Part shown: in pieces, positions 1-4,609 of the stretch | How positions within the stretch are numbered: the stretch's first letter is position 1 | How the letters are laid out: each line of letters opens with the position of its first letter | NCBI GenBank assembly: GCA_007133145.1 | Contig: SLNF01000080.1 | Location: 1-5,405 of the forward strand | Origin: Nitriliruptorales bacterium | GTDB taxonomy: Bacteria; Actinomycetota; Nitriliruptoria; Euzebyales; Egibacteraceae | Direction: 5' to 3' | Length of the DNA: 5,405 bases | The notes under the pieces: model-generated | What the model was told of the DNA's origin: nothing | Database searches by the model: none | Seen by the model: only the letters and a program-made list of their open reading frames with translations | Position numbers and translations under genes: made by a program

Positions 1-1
1 C

Positions 2-1321
2 GCGCTCGACCACCTCGACGAGGTCATCGAGCTCATCCGCCGCTCGGCGAGCGCCGACGCCGCGCTCGGCGAGCTCCAGGAGCGCTTCGCCCTCTCCGAG
101 GTCCAGGCGCGGGCCATCCTCGACATGCAGCTGCGCCGGCTTGCCCAGCTCGAGCGCCAGCGCATCCAGGAGGAGTACGCCGAGCTGCAGGAGCGCATCG
201 CCGACCTCCGCGACATCCTCGCCCGCCCCGAGCGCGTCCGCGAGATCATCGCCAGCGAGCTCGGCGAGATCCGCGACGCCTACGCCGACGCGCGCCGCAC
301 CCGCATCCTGCCGGGGGAGGGCGATCTCGACGTCGAGGACCTCATCCCCGTCGAGGACGTCGTCATCACCCGTACGCGCGCGGGCTACGTCAAGCGCACC
401 CGCATGAGCGAGTACCGCACCCAGCGCCGCGGCGGCAAGGGGGTGGCGGGCACGGCGCTCAAGGCCGACGACATCGTCCGCGACCTCTTCGTCACGACGA
501 CGCACCACTGGCTGCTCTTCTTCACCAACGAAGGCCGGGTCTACCGCGTGAAGGCCTGGCAGATCCCCGAGAAGGGGCGCGCGGCCCGGGGCACCTACGT
601 CGCCAACGTCGAGGGGCTCGCGCTGCGCCCCGGTGAGACGATCGCCGAGGTGTTGCAGGTCCGCGACCTCCACGAGGCGGGGGAGGACTACCTCGTCTTC
701 GCCACGCGCGAGGGGATGGTCAAGCGCACGCCGTTGCGGGCCTACGACTCACCGCGTCAGGTGCTCATCGCGATCAACCTGCGCGACGGTGACGAGCTCA
801 TCGGCGTCGAGCGCACGACCGGCGAGGACGACATCGTCCTCGTCAGCCGCGGTGGCCGCGCCATCCGGTTCCACGAGAGCGACGCCCGCCCGATGGGGCG
901 GGACACCTCGGGCGTGCGCGGGATGGCCCTGCCACCGGGCGACGAGGTCCTCGCGATGTCGCGCTGCGTCGAGGACGGCCAACTGCTCGTCGTCACCGAG
1001 GCCGGCTACGGCAAGCGCACCCCCCTCGAGCGCTACCCGGTGCACCGCCGTGGGGGCAAGGGCGTGAAGACCGCGCAGCTCACCGACGCGCGCGGGGGCC
1101 TCGTCGGCGCGCTCGTCGCCGCCTTCGAGCAGGAGATCTTCGTCGTCACCGACAGGGGTACGGTGATCCGTATGGACGTCAAGGACATCAACCCGACGGG
1201 TCGGGCCACGCAGGGAGTGCGCATCATGACCCCGTCGGACGACGCGAAGGTCGCGGCGGTGGCCCCCGTCGTCGACGACGAGGACGTCGCCACGCCCCCC
1301 AGCCCCGACGACCCTGCCTGA
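2..1321 (+). CDS. gyrA: DNA gyrase subunit A, C-terminal 439 residues (5' partial)
   Basis: The reading frame is open from the window edge, so the ATG at 125 is internal (ILDMQLRRL), not the start. GyrA is the DNA-cleaving and wrapping subunit of the A2B2 type II topoisomerase that introduces negative supercoils. The catalytic Tyr and the quinolone region lie upstream of the window. Visible here are the end of the core coiled coil with the conserved AILDMQLRRL segment (about residues 40-50 of this fragment) and a C-terminal beta-pinwheel with six recognisable blades. Blade 1 carries the canonical GyrA box QRRGGKG (422-442), required for DNA wrapping. A second box-like HRRGGKG is at 1043-1063. 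The protein ends in a short acidic, Pro-rich tail (DDEDVATPPSPDDPA). About half of the usual 800-870 residues is present. DUF3566 follows 21 nt after the stop with no terminator, so the two are probably co-transcribed. GyrA is preferred over ParC because of the intact box, the six blades and the neighbours. Confidence 0.98.
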   Translation, partial: ALDHLDEVIELIRRSASADAALGELQERFALSEVQARAILDMQLRRLAQLERQRIQEEYAELQERIADLRDILARPERVREIIASELGEIRDAYADARRTRILPGEGDLDVEDLIPVEDVVITRTRAGYVKRTRMSEYRTQRRGGKGVAGTALKADDIVRDLFVTTTHHWLLFFTNEGRVYRVKAWQIPEKGRAARGTYVANVEGLALRPGETIAEVLQVRDLHEAGEDYLVFATREGMVKRTPLRAYDSPRQVLIAINLRDGDELIGVERTTGEDDIVLVSRGGRAIRFHESDARPMGRDTSGVRGMALPPGDEVLAMSRCVEDGQLLVVTEAGYGKRTPLERYPVHRRGGKGVKTAQLTDARGGLVGALVAAFEQEIFVVTDRGTVIRMDVKDINPTGRATQGVRIMTPSDDAKVAAVAPVVDDEDVATPPSPDDPA

Positions 1322-1342
1322 CGCGAGCCGACGGGATCAACC

Positions 1343-1903
1343 ATGACCGACGAACGCACCGCGCAGCAGGCCGCCGCGGGTCGCCGCGACAGCGCGCCCG
1401 GCGCCGGCGCCTCCGCGAGGACCCAGGCCGCGGACCCCACCCAGGCCAGGGGGCGCACCGCGGGCCAGCCTCCCGCAGAGGGTCCGCGGCCCACCCAGGA
1501 CCCCACCCGGGAGAGGCCGTCCGGCTCCGGGGGCCGCGCAGCGGCGCGCGCGCAGCGCCGTCCGGTGCGCCGCCGGGTCATGGTCCGCAAGGTCGACCCC
1601 TGGTCGGTGCTCAAGCTCAGCCTCGTCTTCTACTTCTCGATGCTCGTCGTCGTCATGCTCGGCCTGGGGGTGTTCTGGGTCACCATCGAGCGGCTCGGCG
1701 TGATCGAGACCCTCCTCGCCTTCCTCGCCGAGCTGCAGTTCGACGTGCAGATCAACACCGGCAACCTCTTCCGCGCCGCCTTCCTCGTCGGCCTCCTCAA
1801 CGTCGTCCTGTGGAGCGGCATCAACGTCTTCGGCGCGCTGCTCTACAACCTCGTCGCCGACGTCATGGGCGGGTTGCGGCTCACCCTCGCCGAGGACGAG
1901 TGA
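1343..1903 (+). CDS. DUF3566 transmembrane protein (Rv0007-like)
   Basis: This is a 186-aa membrane protein of the actinobacterial DUF3566 family, which typically sits directly downstream of gyrA (Rv0007 in Mycobacterium tuberculosis). Its molecular function is not established. Residues 1-79 are a disordered Ala/Pro/Gly/Arg-rich cytosolic tail ending in a basic cluster (RRPVRRR). The family core begins at VRKVDPWSVLKLS. TM1 spans about residues 90-113 and TM2 about 143-168, with a short loop containing ERLGVIETL between them; the C-terminus is acidic. The ATG at 1343 is chosen because homologues have similar disordered tails and a weak GGGA (1333-1336) lies 6 nt upstream. The internal ATG at 1580 would keep only the conserved core and cannot be excluded. 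The 21-nt gap from gyrA suggests one transcript. Confidence 0.93.
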   Translation: MTDERTAQQAAAGRRDSAPGAGASARTQAADPTQARGRTAGQPPAEGPRPTQDPTRERPSGSGGRAAARAQRRPVRRRVMVRKVDPWSVLKLSLVFYFSMLVVVMLGLGVFWVTIERLGVIETLLAFLAELQFDVQINTGNLFRAAFLVGLLNVVLWSGINVFGALLYNLVADVMGGLRLTLAEDE

Positions 1904-1914
1904 GCCGGAGGCGG

Positions 1915-1943
1915 CTGCAGGCCCACCGGCGAGTCGGTAGACT
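1915..1943 (+). promoter_or_regulatory. Probable promoter of the tRNA-Ile/DLW-39/tRNA-Ala block
   Basis: TAGACT (1938-1943) matches the -10 consensus TATAAT at 4 of 6 positions, including T1, A2 and T6. A poor -35 candidate, CTGCAG (1915-1920), lies exactly 17 bp upstream. Transcription would begin around 1950, a few bases before the mature tRNA 5' end at 1956. The -10 is reasonable for an actinobacterial housekeeping promoter; the -35 is weak (2 of 6). It is inferred from sequence only. Confidence 0.35.
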
Positions 1944-1955
1944 CCGCGAGCGCAA

Positions 1956-2029
<74 letters not shown>

Positions 2030-2056
2030 CGTCGATCCGCGAGCCTGGAGGCGCCC

Positions 2057-2173
2057 ATGCGCAAGCTCCTCGTCGTCGCCGGCGCGGTCGTGGGCGTGGC
2101 CGCCGTGGCGTTGCGCAAGCAGCGGGAGCGCGAGCTCAGCGACGCGGTGTGGGAAGAGCCCCGCGACCTCTGA
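2057..2173 (+). CDS. DLW-39 family micro-protein (38 aa)
   Basis: The 38-codon gene starts at ATG 2057 with a strong Shine-Dalgarno GGAGG (2047-2051) 5 nt upstream, and ends at TGA 2171-2173. The product begins MRKLLVVAGAVVGVAAVALR: a basic N-terminus and one hydrophobic helix (about residues 4-19). A short basic stretch (RKQRERE) and an amphipathic tail containing DAVWEEPRDL follow. Length, hydrophobic N-terminus, a C-terminal acidic-x-x-Trp motif and placement between tRNA-Ile and tRNA-Ala fit the actinobacterial DLW-39 family. That family is named for its ~39 aa and a D-L-W motif, here changed to D-A-V-W. Its function is unknown. Spacing of 27 nt from the tRNA-Ile and 21 nt to the tRNA-Ala implies one transcript from which tRNA processing releases the mRNA. 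Confidence 0.82.
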   Translation: MRKLLVVAGAVVGVAAVALRKQRERELSDAVWEEPRDL

Positions 2174-2194
2174 GCCTGACGACACCACCGTCGC

Positions 2195-2267
2195 GGGCCC
2201 TTAGCTCAGTCGGAAGAGCGCCGCCTTTGCAAGGCGGAGGTCGCCGGTTCGATCCCGGCAGGGTCCA
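2195..2267 (+). tRNA. tRNA-Ala (anticodon UGC)
   Basis: The acceptor stem GGGCCCT (2195-2201) pairs with AGGGTCC (2260-2266), with discriminator A2267. It includes the G3-U70 wobble pair (G2197/T2264), the main identity element for alanyl-tRNA synthetase. The D stem is GCTC/GAGC. The anticodon stem is CCGCC/GGCGG with loop TTTGCAA and anticodon TGC at 2228-2230. The T arm is GCCGG-TTCGATC-CCGGC. CCG follows the discriminator, so CCA is not encoded. It is probably co-transcribed with the upstream tRNA-Ile and the micro-protein gene. Confidence 0.98.
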
Positions 2268-2321
2268 CCGCAGGCACGAGGGCGAGCGCATGGTCGAGGC
2301 GTCGAGCAGGGAGCCGGCCCG

Positions 2322-2690
2322 ATGACCGTTCGTGCCGTGCTGCGGGCCCTCGTCGTCCTCGCCCTCGCCGTCGCCGTCGCGGGGTGGGCCACGGGGGCCT
2401 ATCCCGCGGTGTACGGACTCGCCCCCCTGCTCGGCCTCGCGATCCTGCGCGTCGGGTACGCCTCCCTGCGCTCCTTCCAGGAGGGCGCGGCCCACATCCC
2501 CTCCGGTGAGCCCACGCCCCTCGACGTCCGTGAGGAGCGCACGACCTACTGGTGCGAGGGCTGCGGGGCCGAGCTGCTCCTCCTCGTCCGGGGCACGCCG
2601 ATGCCGCCCCGCCACTGCGGCGAGCGCATGGCGGCCCGTCGGGAGGTCCGGAGCAGCCGCGCCGGCGGGCGCGAGCATGAACAACACTGA
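2322..2690 (+). CDS. Two-helix membrane protein with C-terminal zinc ribbon, unknown function
   Basis: This 122-aa protein starts at ATG 2322, with AGGGAG (2308-2313) 8 nt upstream. Two hydrophobic segments lie at about residues 5-24 and 28-47, joined by a tight turn, so both termini should be on the same side, probably the cytosol. A half zinc-ribbon follows: C78-E-G-C81, then H98-C99 in PPRHCGERM, with WCEGCGAELLLLVRGT between. This resembles small actinobacterial hypothetical proteins with a WCxGCGxExLLLxRG...RHCG signature. Metal binding is inferred from the Cys/His spacing (CxxC-x16-HC). The C-terminal 15 residues are basic and polar. The gene stands alone between the tRNA block and an intergenic region rich in inverted repeats. 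No specific function can be assigned. Confidence 0.8.
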   Translation: MTVRAVLRALVVLALAVAVAGWATGAYPAVYGLAPLLGLAILRVGYASLRSFQEGAAHIPSGEPTPLDVREERTTYWCEGCGAELLLLVRGTPMPPRHCGERMAARREVRSSRAGGREHEQH

Positions 2691-2714
2691 CGTCATCGCC
2701 GCGTGCCCTCGCTG

Positions 2715-2761
2715 AGCAGCGCGACCACGGTCCTCACTCGAGGCTCCCGCTGCTGTGGTCG
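2715..2761. repeat. Two interlaced 7-bp inverted repeats
   Basis: AGCAGCG (2715-2721) is the perfect reverse complement of CGCTGCT (2748-2754). The adjoining CGACCAC (2722-2728) is the perfect reverse complement of GTGGTCG (2755-2761). The order is A-B-A'-B', so the two stems cross. In RNA they would be mutually exclusive hairpins rather than one nested hairpin. A small CCTC/GAGG hairpin (2732-2743) lies in the middle. There is no U-run, so a simple intrinsic terminator is not evident, although the block sits 25 nt after the stop of the zinc-ribbon gene. Confidence 0.55.
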
Positions 2762-2775
2762 AGACTCGAGACCGG

Positions 2776-2807
2776 CTGTCCCCACCTGTGGAGAGGCCTG
2801 GGGACAA
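2776..2807. repeat. Inverted repeat with DnaA-box-like arms
   Basis: TGTCCCCA (2777-2784) and TGGGGACA (2799-2806) are perfect 8-bp inverted arms around a 14-nt spacer that contains CCTGTGGAG. Read on the minus strand, 2807-2799 gives TTGTCCCCA, one mismatch from the actinobacterial DnaA box TTGTCCACA. The left arm with its flanking C (CTGTCCCCA) has two mismatches, and the spacer contains the TGTGGA core of such boxes. The location near gyrA fits an origin-proximal position. DnaA binding is inference only. Confidence 0.5.
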
Positions 2808-2967
2808 CGGTGTCGTTCAGGTTCGCGGATCCCGGGGCGACCTCGCCTGCGGGGAGGCCGCCCGCGGCCGGTCGCCGGTCGGCCTCGGCCAGTTGCCCCC
2901 ACGCCGGGCGCGCGCGACGATGGTCGGGTCCCCGACGACCGCCTTCCCGCAAGGATCGGCCCCGCGC

Positions 2968-3711
2968 ATGGCCACGCCCGACGCCACGGACGGAGGCGGG
3001 CGCACGCGCCTCGCGTTCGCCGGAAGCCTCGCGCTGCTGGCCTTCATCCTCGTGGTGAGCGCACAGACCGACGCCGGAGGCGAGGGTGAGCGGATGGGCC
3101 GGCGCGTGGAGCTCGTCGAGCTCATCGCCGCCGAGCAGCGACGGGCCGCCGAGCTCGAGGCGCAGGTCGAGGAGCTCAGCGCGCAGATCGCCGAGCAGGA
3201 GGCGGACGTGGCCGTCGGCGCCCTCGAGCTCGAGCGTCTCAAGGACAGCGTCGACGAGCTGGGGATGGCCGCCGGCGCCGTCGACGTCATCGGCCCTGGC
3301 GTGCTCGTGCGGCTCGACGACGCGATCGGCGAGTGGGACGGCACCGGGGACCCCAACGACTACATCATCCACGAGCAGGACCTCCAGGGGGTGGCCAACG
3401 CCCTCTTCGCCGGCGGCGCCGAGGCGATGGCGATCAACGGCGAGCGGGTCCTCGCGACGTCGGCGATCCGCTGCGTCGGCACGACGCTGCGCCTCAACGG
3501 CCGCTTCTTCACCCCGCCCTTCGAGGTCACCGCGATCGGCCATCCCGCCGACCTCACCGCCGCGCTCGACGACGACGCCGCGGTCCGGGGGTTCGCCGAC
3601 GCCGTCGACGAGTTCGGCCTGGGCTTCGAGGTCGAGGCCGAGGCCCGGCTGGTCGTGCACGGCCACCGACCGGCGGCAGGCCGCGAGGCGGCGATGGGGG
3701 AGGCGCGATGA
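2968..3711 (+). CDS. DUF881 family membrane-anchored coiled-coil protein
   Basis: The 247-aa product has a short cytosolic N-terminus, one membrane helix (about residues 15-33), a long Glu/Ala/Arg-rich coiled coil (about 48-95) and an extracytoplasmic DUF881 domain (about 100-232). Signature segments are VIGPGVLVRLDDA, HEQDLQGVANALFAGGAEAMAING and ATSAIRCVGTTLRLNG. DUF881 proteins are common in Actinobacteria and Firmicutes, often near division and envelope genes (Rv0012 near crgA in M. tuberculosis). The biochemical role is unknown. ATG 2968 is chosen because it puts a normal-length basic tail before the helix and AAGGAT (2951-2956) lies 11 nt upstream. In-frame starts at 2920 (ATG) and 2755 (GTG) add a Pro/Arg-rich sequence with no family resemblance. 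The stop overlaps the sortase start (ATGA), and the gene appears to head a coupled operon. Confidence 0.92.
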   Translation: MATPDATDGGGRTRLAFAGSLALLAFILVVSAQTDAGGEGERMGRRVELVELIAAEQRRAAELEAQVEELSAQIAEQEADVAVGALELERLKDSVDELGMAAGAVDVIGPGVLVRLDDAIGEWDGTGDPNDYIIHEQDLQGVANALFAGGAEAMAINGERVLATSAIRCVGTTLRLNGRFFTPPFEVTAIGHPADLTAALDDDAAVRGFADAVDEFGLGFEVEAEARLVVHGHRPAAGREAAMGEAR

Positions 3712-4469
3712 CGACCGAGGCTCCGCCCCGTCAAGCCGCCTCCCAGCCCCCCGGGCGGGCGCGCAGGCCGTGGGGCGCACGGCTGCTCGCGGTCGCCGGC
3801 TGGACGCTCATCGCCGCCGGCAGCGTCGTCGCGCTCTACGTCGTCTACGCGATGTTCTTCACCGACCTCGCCACCGAGCGCGAGCAGCGTGCGCTGCTCG
3901 AGGCGTGGGAGGCCGGCGAGCTCGACGAGGCCGCTGGGCCGGCTGACGGTGAGGCCTCGGGGGACGAGGGGCTCGTGCCCGACGACCCCACCCTCGACGG
4001 TGGCGGCGGGGCCGAGGCCTCCGCGGGGGAGGTCGGCGGGGCGGAGGCGGTCGCGCTGCTCGAGTTCCACCGCCCCGGCAGCGACGAGCGCCCGGTGGCC
4101 GCCTCGACGCTCGTCGTCATCGGCGGGGTCACCGTGGCCGACCTCCAGCGTGGCCCGGGGCACTACCCCGACACCGCGATGCCCGGTGAGGACGGCAACT
4201 TCGCGGTGGCCGGCCACCGCGTCACCTACGGCCGGCCGTTCTTCCGCCTCGACGAGATCGAGCCGGGGGACGAGATCCACGTCATCGACCGTGCCGGTGA
4301 GCGGTTCGTCTACGAGGTCGCCTCCAGCGAGGTCGTCAGCCCCCATGACGGCTGGGTCCTCGGCGAGGATCCACTCGAGACCGGGCGGCCGACGCTCACC
4401 CTCACGACCTGCCATCCGCGCTTCAGCGCGGCCGAGCGGCTCGTGACCTTCGCGGAGCTTCGGCCGTGA
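3708..4469 (+). CDS. Class E sortase (membrane-anchored transpeptidase)
   Basis: This 253-aa cysteine transpeptidase would cleave a C-terminal sorting signal (LAxTG-type for class E) and attach the protein to the cell wall. It has a basic Pro-rich N-terminus, a membrane helix at about residues 24-51, an acidic Gly/Glu/Asp-rich linker at about 55-113, and an extracellular sortase barrel at about 114-253. The catalytic residues are visible: His170 (AVAGHRVTYG), Cys235 (LTLTTCHPRFS) and Arg244 (AAERLVTF). The TTCHPRFSA context is typical of actinobacterial class E enzymes. The start at 3708 overlaps the DUF881 stop as ATGA and has a strong GGAGG (3699-3703) 4 nt upstream. The same frame is open further upstream, but only as a shadow over DUF881. 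No sorting-signal substrate is encoded in the window. Confidence 0.93.
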   Translation: MTTEAPPRQAASQPPGRARRPWGARLLAVAGWTLIAAGSVVALYVVYAMFFTDLATEREQRALLEAWEAGELDEAAGPADGEASGDEGLVPDDPTLDGGGGAEASAGEVGGAEAVALLEFHRPGSDERPVAASTLVVIGGVTVADLQRGPGHYPDTAMPGEDGNFAVAGHRVTYGRPFFRLDEIEPGDEIHVIDRAGERFVYEVASSEVVSPHDGWVLGEDPLETGRPTLTLTTCHPRFSAAERLVTFAELRP

Positions 4470-4609
4470 GGCGCGCGGTCCTGCTCGTGCTCGGGCTCGT
4501 CGCGATCGCGGTCGTCGTCTACCTCCTCTTCACCATCGTCTTCCCCTGGGTCGACCAGACCTTCGTCTCCGATCCGGTGCTCGGCACCCCCGGGCCTGCG
4601 GCGACGTGA
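4466..4609 (+). CDS. 47-aa single-helix membrane protein, unknown
   Basis: The small gene starts at GTG 4466, overlapping the sortase stop (GTGA), and ends at TGA 4607-4609, which in turn overlaps the next start. GGAG (4454-4457) lies 8 nt upstream of the GTG. The product has a basic N-terminus (MRR), a strongly hydrophobic helix at about residues 4-27 containing LVLGLVAIAVVVYLLF, then FPWVDQTFVSDPVLG and a Pro/Ala/Thr tail. The positive-inside rule places the C-terminus outside, the same side as the sortase domain. It lacks a sortase sorting signal, as there is no LPxTG/LAxTG followed by a helix. I do not recognise a named family. The double stop/start overlap and good hydrophobic pattern argue that it is real, perhaps a small partner or spacer gene in the operon. 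Confidence 0.68.
   Translation: MRRAVLLVLGLVAIAVVVYLLFTIVFPWVDQTFVSDPVLGTPGPAAT

Larger units (their letters stand above)
2691..2967. other. Intergenic region with inverted repeats
   Basis: These 277 bases show no convincing gene on either strand. Open frames here are GC-rich shadows, or an unsupported N-terminal extension of the DUF881 gene. The region holds two interlaced 7-bp inverted repeats (2715-2761), a DnaA-box-like inverted repeat (2776-2807) and a small hairpin (GTCGGG/CCCGAC, 2923-2936) shortly before the DUF881 start. It should also carry the promoter of the downstream operon, but no clear -35/-10 pair is visible. A crgA gene, often found at about this position in related genomes, is not present here. 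Confidence 0.7.

Noticed and set aside
1268..1279. Perfect 12-bp palindrome GTCGTCGACGAC
   Set aside because: It arises from repeated Val/Asp codons in the GC-rich gyrA tail and there is no sign of a site.
2715..2761. Intrinsic terminator for the zinc-ribbon gene
   Set aside because: The repeats are interlaced rather than nested and no T-run follows, so only the repeat is annotated.
2755..2967. N-terminal extension of DUF881 to GTG 2755
   Set aside because: The added 71 residues are Pro/Arg/Gly-rich, run through an inverted-repeat region and have no resemblance to the family; a membrane helix 15 residues after ATG 2968 is normal.
3333..3707. Upstream extension of the sortase frame to ATG 3333
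   Set aside because: The extension is His/Arg/Gly-rich shadow sequence over DUF881. ATG 3708 has a strong ribosome binding site and gives the normal sortase N-terminus.
2734..3780. 348-codon minus-strand open frame
   Set aside because: It lies opposite the DUF881 gene in GC-rich DNA. The composition is Arg/Gly/Ala/Asp-rich with no domain, and the opposite strand has a clear family match.
3360..4415. 351-codon minus-strand open frame
   Set aside because: It is an antisense shadow of the DUF881 and sortase genes, with low-complexity composition and no recognisable motif.
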